A stretch of DNA of 47,019 bases, taken from the NCBI GenBank assembly GCA_035937595.1, contig DASZHS010000067.1, positions 1-47,019 of the forward strand, given 5' to 3'. Numbering within the stretch: the first letter of the stretch is position 1; each line of letters starts with the position of its first letter. Below are positions 16,232-23,547 of the stretch, piece by piece. This DNA comes from Palsa-459 sp035937595 (GTDB lineage: Bacteria > Actinomycetota > Acidimicrobiia > Acidimicrobiales > RAAP-2). The notes under the pieces were generated by a model. That model worked only from the letters and a program-made list of their open reading frames with translations, had not been told where the DNA came from and did no database searches. The position numbers and the translations under genes are program-made.

Positions 16232-16783
16232 ATGGAACGAGGACACGACCACGGGGCGACCGCGCGGGGGCACAGCCGAGGCGGGCGGATGCGCTCGGCG
16301 GAGCTGTCCGGCGGGGGCTGGGGCGGCGGGCGCCGCCGGATGCGGCGGGGTGACGTCCGCACCGCGATCCTCCTCGCGCTCGGCGACGGGCCGGCCAACG
16401 GCTACGAGGTCATGGGTCGCCTCGAGGAGCGCAGCGGCGGGATCTGGCGGCCGAGCCCCGGCTCGGTCTACCCGACGCTCCAGATGCTGGAGGACGAGGG
16501 CCTCGTCCACTCGACGACGACCGAGGGGAGCCGGACCTTCGAGCGCACCGAGGCGGGCGGCGCCGCGGCGGCGGCCGCCCACGCGGCGCGCGCTGGTCGC
16601 GACCCATGGGACCAGGACGACGGGGCCGACGAGCGACTGCGCACCCTGCGCCGCTCGATGGGCCAGGCGTTCCTCGCCGCGAAGCAGGTTGCCAGCGCCG
16701 GCAGCGCCGCGCAGGTCGACCGGAGCATCGAGATCGTCCAGCGCGCGCGCCGAGAGCTGTACCAGATCCTGGCCGAGGACTGA
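16232..16783 (+). CDS. PadR-family transcriptional regulator
   Basis: A 183-residue DNA-binding repressor. The first 45 residues are a low-complexity His/Gly/Arg stretch, common before PadR domains of actinobacteria. The winged helix is RRGDVRTAILLALGDGPANGYEVMGRLEERSGGIWRPSPGSVYPTLQMLEDEGLV, read here in pieces around residues 45-110. A helical C-terminal dimerisation region follows. The ATG at 16232 is about 60 nt downstream of the expected transcription start, with ACGGAGCGACG ahead of it. No transporter gene is adjacent, so its target other than its own promoter is unclear. Confidence 0.92.
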   Translation: MERGHDHGATARGHSRGGRMRSAELSGGGWGGGRRRMRRGDVRTAILLALGDGPANGYEVMGRLEERSGGIWRPSPGSVYPTLQMLEDEGLVHSTTTEGSRTFERTEAGGAAAAAAHAARAGRDPWDQDDGADERLRTLRRSMGQAFLAAKQVASAGSAAQVDRSIEIVQRARRELYQILAED

Positions 16784-16891
16784 GCAGCCGGCCAGTGCGC
16801 CTGGCCCGCAGATCAGCGCTGGGCCGACATCGGCGGGCTCGATCTGGGAGACTCTTCGGCGGCCATGAGGCCGTGAGACGAGGGAGTCACC

Positions 16892-17806
16892 GTGCGCAAG
16901 TCAGTTCTCTTCACCGGGGTGGGGGTCGTCGTGGCGTCGCTCGCCCTCACGGCGTGCGGCAGCAACAGCTCTCCATCGACGAAGAAGGCCGCCCTCAAGC
17001 AGTTCGTCGCGTCCCTCGGCGCGTCACCCGACGTCCAGGTGCACCTCACGGGGAGCTTCACGGGTGGGGGCAGCAGCGCGAAGGTCCAGACCGTCCTCAA
17101 GGGGACCTCGCTCGACGTCAACGTCTCGAATCCCTCGGGTGCCCCGCTCTCCCAGGCCGGCGCCTCCGCCAACACCGAGCTCATCTTCAACGCCGGCGGC
17201 AAGGCGTTCCTCGACGTCCGCGAGGTCGACGGCAACTTCTACCTGAAGGTCGACCTGACCGCGCTCTCGACGATCCCCGGGACCAAGTTCACCCCGGCCG
17301 AGATCGCCGCGGCGCAGGCCTTCTTGGGGGGACGCTGGTTCGAGCTGCCGAAGAGCCTCCTGCACACGCTCATCGGCCACTCCAAGGTGCCCAAGGCGCA
17401 GATCGCCTCCGACCAGCGGGTCGAGGCGAAGGTCCTCGGCGCCCTCGCGAACTTCATCGACACGGCCCACTACACGACCCTGTCGAACGGCTTCTCCGAG
17501 TCGGGAACGCTCAAGTCCGTGGTGACCGCCCTCACCCCAACGATCCAGCAGTTCGCCCACACGCACGCCACGTCGAAGCCGGTCAAGGGCACCTTCAAGC
17601 TGTCGATCACCACCTCGGGGTCGACGCTGACGGGCGGCTCGATCTCGATCACGGCGCCGAATGGGACGAAGGGCAACGCGACGGGCACCCTGACTGCGAC
17701 GGTCGCGCACGCGGGCGTCAGCGTGACCGCACCCAGCAGCTCCACGCCGATCACCCCGCAGCTGCTCGCCTCGTTCGGGCTCTCCAAGGCCCTCGGCAAG
17801 GGCTGA
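16892..17806 (+). CDS. Exported lipoprotein, LppX/LprG-like in outline
   Basis: A 304-residue protein with a lipoprotein signal: basic MRK, hydrophobic core and lipobox LTAC with Cys22. The mature part alternates beta-rich segments such as SPDVQVHLTGSF, KVQTVLKGTSLDVNV and AFLDVREVDGNFYLKVDL, then a helical SLLHTLIGHSKVPKAQI region. This layout resembles mycobacterial LppX/LprAFG-type lipid-binding lipoproteins, but I see no diagnostic motif. GTG start with GAGGGAG upstream. It would be anchored on the outer face of the membrane. Confidence 0.8.
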   Translation: MRKSVLFTGVGVVVASLALTACGSNSSPSTKKAALKQFVASLGASPDVQVHLTGSFTGGGSSAKVQTVLKGTSLDVNVSNPSGAPLSQAGASANTELIFNAGGKAFLDVREVDGNFYLKVDLTALSTIPGTKFTPAEIAAAQAFLGGRWFELPKSLLHTLIGHSKVPKAQIASDQRVEAKVLGALANFIDTAHYTTLSNGFSESGTLKSVVTALTPTIQQFAHTHATSKPVKGTFKLSITTSGSTLTGGSISITAPNGTKGNATGTLTATVAHAGVSVTAPSSSTPITPQLLASFGLSKALGKG

Positions 17807-17825
17807 CGAACCGGTCCGGGTTGGG

Positions 17826-18046
17826 TCAGTTCAGCCCAGGACCAAACCGGAGGCTCCGCAGGATGACCGCCTGGCTCGTGGGCGTGGGCTGGTAGCCCCA
17901 CGGGTTCATCCCGACCGGCACGGGCGGTTGGGCGAGCCGCTCGAACACGTCCCTCCGCGCGAGCGTCAGAGGCGCGGGCCACGGGCCGACCGAGAAGACG
18001 CGCAGGTGGCCGCCGCACGGCGGCGTCGGCCGGCTCAGGTCGCTGC
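17826..18046 (-). pseudogene. Possible coding remnant of unknown family
   Basis: On the minus strand a frame ending at 17826 has coding-like third positions (almost all G or C) for about 70 codons. It includes CGGHLRVFSVGPWPAPLTLA and VPVGMNPWGYQPTPTS. No start codon is found before it merges with the end of the GNAT remnant. I do not recognise the family. It may be a second decayed gene end. Confidence 0.25.
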
Positions 18047-18251
18047 CACGACCCGGCGCAGGATCCAGGCGTGCTTGCCGACCTGCCGTCCACGATGGAA
18101 GCCGAACGGCTCGAAGAGCTCGACGGTGGCGCTGAAGAGGAAGCGGCCCTGCGCGTCGCGACCCTCGGTCACCTCAGAGATTGTTCCGCTCGACGAGCTC
18201 GGCAAAGGCGTCCCACGTCGATGCGTCGAGCAACTTGAGCGTGTACGGCAT
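18035..18251 (-). pseudogene. GNAT-like acetyltransferase gene with a large internal deletion
   Basis: The 5' end encodes MPYTLKLLDASTWDAFAELV then ERNN, the standard N-terminus of a group of actinobacterial GNAT-like proteins of roughly 180-200 residues. After ERNNL the frame stops. In a shifted frame the sequence continues with VTEGRDAQGRFLFSATVELF and then EPFGFHRGRQVGKHAWILRRV, the C-terminus of the same group. The central acetyl-CoA-binding part is missing. The join lies near 18174-18182. The gene cannot make a functional enzyme. Confidence 0.7.
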
Positions 18252-18326
18252 CGTCGGACTCTCTGTGGCGCTCCCTGGATGCGATGGCACGACGCGGGTG
18301 TGCGCTCTCGGGGCGAAAGGCTCACC

Positions 18327-18332
18327 TACGCT
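18327..18332 (+). promoter_or_regulatory. -10 box TACGCT, probable leaderless promoter
   Basis: TACGCT ends 8 nt before the in-frame GTG at 18341 of the DUF202 gene. Another GTG at 18339 is out of frame. No ribosome site is seen, so leaderless initiation is likely. Confidence 0.5.
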
Positions 18333-18340
18333 CGGACGGT

Positions 18341-18718
18341 GTGGGCGACGAGCCGCAGACTCGTCCCTCGGACCAAGCGTTCGGCGATCCAACCCGGCGC
18401 ACCTACCTCGCGGCCGAGCGGACCGTGCTGTCGTGGTGGCGCACCGCCTTTGCGACCGTCGGCGTCGCGCTCGCCGTGGGCAGGCTCCTCCCCGCGATCG
18501 CCCACCTCTCGAGAGGTCCCTTCGTGGCGCTCGGCGTGGGGTGGGGTGCGCTCGCCTGCGCATTCATCGTCTGCGGGTCGCTCCGGCAGCGACGCGGTGA
18601 GCAGGCGATGGAGACCGGCGGGTATCTCCGGCTGAACCCGGCCGTCGCGACGGCATTCACCGTCTACATGCTCGCGCTCACGATCGCCACGATCATCATT
18701 TCGCTGTGGGCCACCTGA
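18341..18718 (+). CDS. DUF202 (YidH)-family small membrane protein
   Basis: A 125-residue protein with three predicted membrane helices. The family signature is DPTRRTYLAAERTVLSWWRT at the N-terminus, followed by FATVGVALAVGRLLP. The second helix lies in FVALGVGWGALACAFIVCGS and the third in VYMLALTIATIIISLW. Function of the family is unknown. The GTG at 18341 is chosen from the leaderless promoter spacing. The next 170 bp contain no recognisable gene. Confidence 0.88.
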   Translation: MGDEPQTRPSDQAFGDPTRRTYLAAERTVLSWWRTAFATVGVALAVGRLLPAIAHLSRGPFVALGVGWGALACAFIVCGSLRQRRGEQAMETGGYLRLNPAVATAFTVYMLALTIATIIISLWAT

Positions 18719-18890
18719 CCCAGTGCAACTCGCTCGACCCCGTGGGCGTCGACGACTCGAGACGCAGTTGAGCGAGCGCTCCCGTCCCGAGACCCTCCAC
18801 CTGCGCACCACGACGAGCGCTCCGCAGTTGGTGACTGCCGTTGACACCCCTCGACGCCGGGCTTGACGCGGCCCTGACCGAGTTGGACGT

Positions 18891-19445
18891 CTATGGGGTG
18901 CGTCCGATGAAGGCGAGCAGCTTGGTCTGCACATCGGCGTCGTCAGGAACCTGGACGCGTGGCCCGTACTGGCCGCTCTGGCGGAGTATCTCGTCCATCG
19001 GCAACATGCCCTCGAGCATCGCGGCGCACTTGTCCGGATCGAGCGTCTCGTCCTGACCCGTGGCGCGGGCGAGATCCCAGCGGTGCAGGAAGACGTCGTT
19101 GGTGTAGATCATGTCGATCGCCTGCCCGAGCGGCATGCGACCGATGTGCGGGAGGTCGTGCACGCGATCGGCGCTGTCCGTGTCGTCGAGGAGCCGCTGC
19201 ACGGCGTCGGTCTGGCTCCGCCAGGCGCCGAGCGGGTCGTCGTCGACCGACGGGCGCGCCGGCAGCACGATCCCCGCCCCTCCCTGGAGGAAGGCGGGGA
19301 GCCACTCGACGAGGTGCCGGACGACGTCGAGGGCAACCCAACCGTCCACCGGCGCGGGGTGCTCCCAGGCCTCGGGCGCGACGCCTTCGGCGGTCGTGGT
19401 GAACGCGCCCGCGATGCGACGGTGCTCGTCGGCCAGGCTGCTCAT
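18891..19445 (-). CDS. TIGR03086-type DinB-fold protein (mycothiol-dependent maleylpyruvate isomerase-like)
   Basis: A 184-residue protein with the four-helix DinB fold. Seen are the N-terminal MSSLADEHRRIAGAFTTTAEG, the DVVRHLVEW motif that supplies the first metal His, and FLHRWDLARATGQD supplying the last. Proteins of this type bind a divalent metal and probably mycothiol. It is last in a three-gene operon; its ATG overlaps the stop of the AHSA1 gene (ATGA). ArsR-controlled AHSA1 and DinB pairs are common in actinobacteria, but the chemical handled is unknown. Confidence 0.9.
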   Translation of the reverse strand: MSSLADEHRRIAGAFTTTAEGVAPEAWEHPAPVDGWVALDVVRHLVEWLPAFLQGGAGIVLPARPSVDDDPLGAWRSQTDAVQRLLDDTDSADRVHDLPHIGRMPLGQAIDMIYTNDVFLHRWDLARATGQDETLDPDKCAAMLEGMLPMDEILRQSGQYGPRVQVPDDADVQTKLLAFIGRTP

Positions 19446-19930
19446 CGGAGCTCGGCGATCAGAGCGTCCAGCTTGGCGTAGCCCTCCTCGACGCCGGACG
19501 CCATGCCGCTGGCCAGCCACTGGTCGCGGCCCTCGAACGAGTCCACCAGCGATTGCGCGTGCAGGCGGGTGCGGCCGTCGCCGAGGTCCTCGAACCGCAG
19601 CGTCTCGAGGGCGACCCCGTCGGGCTGACCGTCGAAGGTGAAGGTCTGCACGATGCGGTCTTCGCCGACCTCGTGGAAGCAACCGTGGAAGCCGTACTCC
19701 TCGCCACCGCGCCCCGCGACGTAGCGCCAGCGGCCGCCGGTGGTCGCGTCCCAGTCGAGGATCTTTGTCTCCATCCCGATGGGCCCGACCCAGCGAGCGA
19801 ACAATCCGGGATCGGTGTGGGCCTGCAGGACCTGCGCCGGGGTGGCGTCGAAGTCACGGGTGATGCGGATCATCGGCACGATGGGGTCGGCCACGATCGA
19901 GACCTGGTAGCGGTTGCTGGTGGCGTTCAC
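19442..19930 (-). CDS. SRPBCC/AHSA1-family protein
   Basis: A 162-residue START-like protein. The opening is MIRITRDFDATPAQVLQAHT, then LFARWVGPIG, DATTGGRWRYVAGRGGEEYGFHGCFHEV and a C-terminal LDSFEGRDQW-like VDSFEGRDQWLASGM segment. It belongs to the AHSA1 branch normally encoded next to ArsR regulators. The GTG start overlaps the ArsR stop (GTGA). Confidence 0.93.
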   Translation of the reverse strand: MNATSNRYQVSIVADPIVPMIRITRDFDATPAQVLQAHTDPGLFARWVGPIGMETKILDWDATTGGRWRYVAGRGGEEYGFHGCFHEVGEDRIVQTFTFDGQPDGVALETLRFEDLGDGRTRLHAQSLVDSFEGRDQWLASGMASGVEEGYAKLDALIAELR

Positions 19931-20298
19931 GACGCTGCTCCTTGCTCTCGGATGCCGGGGTGGGTGGCTCGTTCGCCGTCGCGCATCTCGGCCAGGACGG
20001 CGTCGAGGCGGTCGTAGCGCTCCTGGGCCTGCTGGCGGTATCGCTCGATCCACTTCGTCACCAGGTCGAAGACCTCGGCCTCGAGATGACACCGCCGCCG
20101 TTGGGCGTCCTTGGTCTGGCTCACGAGGCCGGCGTCGGTCAGCACCTTGATGTGCTTGGACACCGCTTGGACGGAGACGTCGTAGGGGCCGGCCAGCTCC
20201 CCGACGGTGGCGTCGCCCACGGCCAGTCGGGCCACCATGTCGCGTCTCGTCGGATCGGCGAGGGTGGCGAAGACTCGCGACAGCTGGTCGGTGGCCAC
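19927..20298 (-). CDS. ArsR-family winged-helix regulator
   Basis: A 123-residue repressor. The winged helix spans VFATLADPTRRDMVARLA through VSVQAVSKHIKVLTDAGLVS. No ArsR-type metal-binding ELCVCDL motif is present, so it is the metal-independent branch that accompanies AHSA1 genes. The start is GTG at 20298 with a GAGGAAGAGG site upstream. It is first in the ArsR-AHSA1-TIGR03086 operon and faces a promoter flanked by two dyad repeats. Confidence 0.93.
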   Translation of the reverse strand: MATDQLSRVFATLADPTRRDMVARLAVGDATVGELAGPYDVSVQAVSKHIKVLTDAGLVSQTKDAQRRRCHLEAEVFDLVTKWIERYRQQAQERYDRLDAVLAEMRDGERATHPGIREQGAAS

Positions 20299-20310
20299 GG
20301 ACGCCTCTTC

Positions 20311-20372
20311 CTCAACGGATTGGTTGAGTACAACCTACGCCGGGGGATCGCCGTTGTCAACCACACGGTTGA
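20311..20372 (-). promoter_or_regulatory. ArsR-operon promoter with two inverted-repeat operators
   Basis: On the minus strand TTGACA (20360-20355), a 17-nt spacer and TAGGTT (20337-20332) make a good promoter. One dyad, TCAACC-N4-GGTTGA (20357-20372), overlaps the -35. A second, CTCAAC-N6-GTTGAG (20311-20328), lies at the transcription start. The shared half-site CAAC/GTTG suggests both bind the same ArsR dimer and repress the operon. Confidence 0.75.
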
Positions 20373-20440
20373 ATAGGGGTTGCCCGGATGGTCCGCGAGC
20401 GGGTCAAGGCCAAACGGCGACAGCACCTTCCGGCGGCGGT

Positions 20441-21601
20441 TCAGCCGAGGCGCACCGGGTAGGGCACCGACACCTCGATCGTGCCGCCGGTTGCCGGCGG
20501 GCCGAGGACGACACGCGTCGAGCTCGTTGACGGGGTGTACCAGAGCAGTGAGGGGCCGCCGTGACAGGCGAGCGAGGCAGTGATCGCCAACGAGGAGCTC
20601 GTCGCGCCGACCACGTGGACGCTGTGCCCCGCGGGAACGCCCGGCACCTGCATCATGACCGGCGCCGCACCGACGAGCTTCGCAAGGTAGATGTACCCAC
20701 ATGCCGAGGCGACGTTCACGTACACGTGCCCCCCGACGCGCCATCCGGAGAGGTCGCCATAGTCAGGTGGGACGTTGTCGCGAGTGAGCGCCCTCGGTGC
20801 GCCGCCTGCGACAGGGAACTCGAAGAGCCGCGACTCGCTGTGCGGTCCGACCAGACAGTTGGCGAGCACGATCGTCGCCGACCACCAGCTCTGGGGCGTG
20901 CAGGACGAGGCGCCGTTGAGGTGCAACCCGGGCGACGCCGACCCGTCGTTCGCGACGATCGCGAGGCCGTGTTGGGCCCCGAGGGCGAGCTCGGTGCCGT
21001 CGGGCCGGTAGAGCCAGCCCCCGAGCTTGCCCACGGATGCGAGCGAGTAGGGGTAGGTGACCTGCGACTGTCCGCTCAGCGAGTAGCGGGTCAGCACCAG
21101 GTGCGTGGTGTAGGTGGCCACGACCAGCCCGAAGCCGTTCGGTCGGGTGAATCCGGCCGACTGAAAGTCATTGGTCTGTGATCTCGAGAGGTTGATGCTG
21201 TCAGTGACCGCCCCTGTGCGCAGACGCACAACGAGGAGCGATGACAACCCCCCCGGCCTGGTCTGCGTGTGGAACAGCGCGCGCTGTCCGTCACCCGACC
21301 AGTCGAGCAGCTGAGCGTGCCCATACGGTGCGCGCTCTTGCAGGACGATGTACCGCTGGCCAGCCACGCTCGTGAGGACGAGGTAGGTCGCGGCGGTCAC
21401 ACCGCCCTGCGCCGACGTCCACTGCGTCAGCACCCACCCGCTCCCGACCGATCCCCAGGGGATCTGCGCGGGGGTCCCGAACCCCCCGTGGCTCACCCGC
21501 GCGACGGTGGGCGTGGCCGAGCCAGCGAACGCCGGTGTGGCGACGGCACTCGCGGCGGCGAGCGCACACGCGCAGAGCACGGCGATCCGGATCCTCGTCA
21601 C
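20441..21601 (-). CDS. Secreted beta-propeller-like protein (TolB-like repeats)
   Basis: About 386 residues from the GTG at 21601, which puts a short basic n-region directly before the signal core IRIAVLCACALAAASAVATP with an AFA cleavage site. An ATG or TTG upstream would give a long, less usual n-region. The mature chain has repeated propeller-like turns such as LLDWSGDGQRALFHT and YRPDGTELALGAQ. Cysteines occur in the second half (SSCTPQSWW, NCLVGP, ASACGY, LACHGG) and may form disulphides outside the cell. Function unknown. Confidence 0.75.
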   Translation of the reverse strand: MTRIRIAVLCACALAAASAVATPAFAGSATPTVARVSHGGFGTPAQIPWGSVGSGWVLTQWTSAQGGVTAATYLVLTSVAGQRYIVLQERAPYGHAQLLDWSGDGQRALFHTQTRPGGLSSLLVVRLRTGAVTDSINLSRSQTNDFQSAGFTRPNGFGLVVATYTTHLVLTRYSLSGQSQVTYPYSLASVGKLGGWLYRPDGTELALGAQHGLAIVANDGSASPGLHLNGASSCTPQSWWSATIVLANCLVGPHSESRLFEFPVAGGAPRALTRDNVPPDYGDLSGWRVGGHVYVNVASACGYIYLAKLVGAAPVMMQVPGVPAGHSVHVVGATSSSLAITASLACHGGPSLLWYTPSTSSTRVVLGPPATGGTIEVSVPYPVRLG

Positions 21602-21785
21602 TCGATGCCCTTCGCTGGACCACTCCGTCAACCAGTGGCCCACCGTACTCACAACAGTGCCGCATCAGTAGGCGCTCGCGCGCCGCGTCTGGCAAGCAGG
21701 ACGGGCCGTGCAGCGCCGTTCCTCGTCTGTCGGGCCGACCGCCTCGACTGCCTCGACCCGGCTCCGGGCACCTTGGATGACGAAG

Positions 21786-22157
21786 TCAGGCCGAGGCGTC
21801 GCTGGCGGGGACAACCTCGTCGATGTACAGCCGATAGCGAATGAGACGGTCCGTGTCATCCCAATCGTGAACGACAACGCCGTCGTACATGACGTTGGTG
21901 GGAGGGCCGCTCTCCACGTGAATCTCGATGGCAGCCGCTCGTCCACGCTCATAGGCGCGCAACGGCGTGACGACCACCTGTTGGTGGTCCTTCCAATCCA
22001 GCTCGTACTGCCGCCGAACGGCGGCAGCGCCCCGTAGTGGCGGGTCGCCGGCGCGTTTGAAGTCGATGTCCTCGCCGACCAGCTCGAGGAGTCCGTCGAG
22101 GTTGCCGTCGTTGTGGCGATCGATGTATCTGCGAGAGAGTTCAACCGGAGCGGCCAC
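21786..22157 (-). CDS. SnoaL/NTF2-like protein
   Basis: A 123-residue cone-fold protein. The opening helix is ELSRRYIDRHNDGNLDGLLELVGEDIDF, then GAAAVRRQYELDWKDHQQVVV and the late VVVHDWDDTDRLIRYRLYID, as in SnoaL-like domains. The GTG at 22157 is chosen because GGGAG lies 6 nt upstream; a TTG ten codons earlier is weaker. Ligand or reaction is unknown. Confidence 0.82.
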   Translation of the reverse strand: MAAPVELSRRYIDRHNDGNLDGLLELVGEDIDFKRAGDPPLRGAAAVRRQYELDWKDHQQVVVTPLRAYERGRAAAIEIHVESGPPTNVMYDGVVVHDWDDTDRLIRYRLYIDEVVPASDASA

Positions 22158-22220
22158 CTTCTTCTCCCTATCTCGAGTCTTCGCCAAGTGTGCCTGCTCA
22201 GGAGAGCGGCTGGAATCGAC

Positions 22221-22976
22221 CTAGGCCGGTGACATCCGGAACCCAACCAGTACCGATTCGCCGGGAACTCCGGAGGAGCCGGCGGCCTGGTTGTCGATCA
22301 CGGCGATCGAGATCCTGCTGCCCGCCGGAACCGACGCGGCATCGGTGCCGTCAGAACAAGTGGTCGATGCTGCAACCACGAGGCACGAAAACGCTGCCCC
22401 TCCGGCATCGTTGATGCTGACGCCAACCTGGAGCACGTTGTTGGTGCCGGGCGCCGAGGAGACTACGACGCTCAGGTCCCGAATCACCATCGCCCGGTCT
22501 GGCGACAGCGAATCCATTGTCGTCTGGGTCACGGACGACGTGCTGATGCCCGAGACGGCTCCGTAGTTGAGAGTGAGGCAATTGGCGGGACCAACGCAGG
22601 GGGTGGGCACGCTCGGCACGCCGTTGATCCTGGCTGACTCGACGGCCCCGAAGGCGCTGGCGGGGCTGCCCTGCAGCGCGTCCGCGTTGACGGCCGTCGA
22701 GTGGGAACCGAGGAAGGACGTCGCCGCCCTGCCCTGGAGGAGGCTCGCGTTCAGACGGGGGATCTGGATGGCGTTGCTCACGGCGAGGGCCGGCTTGCCG
22801 GCCGGCGAGGAGACGCTCAGGGCGGTGCCTCTGGGGTCGGAGAGCGACGTCAGCGACGTCGCGGTGTTGCTCCTCCCGAGGAGCAAGGAGCCCCCGGTCG
22901 CGGCATACGCCGTGCCCGAGAGTGCAACGACGAGCGAGACGACTGAGATGCCCGTGGCGGGTGACGGACGGTGCAC
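22221..22976 (-). CDS. Secreted surface protein with LxG-x-x-A-x-x-F repeats
   Basis: About 251 residues from GTG 22976, which follows GGAGAAAGGGGCCCATC. The N-terminus has the actinobacterial signal pattern SVVSLVVALSGTAYAATGGS. Short repeats with LLQGRAATSFLG and ALQGSPASAFGA resemble the D-x-L-x-G-x-x-A-x-x-F units of cell-surface and tail-fibre-like proteins. The C-terminal half is a beta-rich domain with cysteine pairs (CVGPANC, CLVVAASTTC). Likely exported; function unknown. Confidence 0.72.
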   Translation of the reverse strand: MHRPSPATGISVVSLVVALSGTAYAATGGSLLLGRSNTATSLTSLSDPRGTALSVSSPAGKPALAVSNAIQIPRLNASLLQGRAATSFLGSHSTAVNADALQGSPASAFGAVESARINGVPSVPTPCVGPANCLTLNYGAVSGISTSSVTQTTMDSLSPDRAMVIRDLSVVVSSAPGTNNVLQVGVSINDAGGAAFSCLVVAASTTCSDGTDAASVPAGSRISIAVIDNQAAGSSGVPGESVLVGFRMSPA

Positions 22977-23547
22977 GATGGGCCCCTTTCTCCAGTCCGT
23001 CCGGAACCCGACGGGCTCCTTGGGGACGGACCACGGAGCCGGCGCGCGCCGGCTCGATCGCACGAGATTCAACTACAGGCGCCACCGATTCGCTCGAGCG
23101 AGTTGCCCAACATGCTCACACTTTGAGTACGGAATCGAGAGCAGCAGCTCGCTGCCAACCGGTCGACTCGATGCACACGCGCCTCACAAACAGGGCGACA
23201 TGATGTGACGAGGCACCAGGTGGTGGGACGCCTGACGTCGCGTTAGGCGTTCGTTGCCGTGCGATCGACCCTCGTCGTCGGACGCACTTGGCGATGAGGC
23301 ACAGTGTGATTGCGTCCTCAGCGGAGATCCCGACGGCGTGGTCCGCAGCGCGACGCGCAATCCCAGACGGCGGCAACATCAAAAAACCCGATGGCGCATC
23401 CATTGCCAGGGTTCGCCAGCGTTGTGACCGCCCACGGCATCCTCCCGCGCGTCCAGTGCCATTTCTGTAGGGATCGAACCTTGGTACCCTCGCGCGATAG
23501 CAACCGTCGGGACCAGCAGGCAAGAGAGGTCACGCCTAGGGCGAGCG
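22977..23547. other. 571-bp intergenic region between divergent secreted-protein genes
   Basis: No convincing gene on either strand. It contains a 20-bp perfect palindrome at 23036-23055 and a TACCCT hexamer at 23485-23490 that may be the -10 for the repeat protein at 23548. Base composition is visibly less GC-rich than the flanking core genes. Confidence 0.5.
23036..23055. repeat. Perfect 20-bp palindrome
   Basis: GAGCCGGCGC joined directly to GCGCCGGCTC. It lies about 60-80 nt upstream of the start of the surface-protein gene on the minus strand, so it is either in its 5' leader as a hairpin or an operator-like dyad. Confidence 0.7.
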
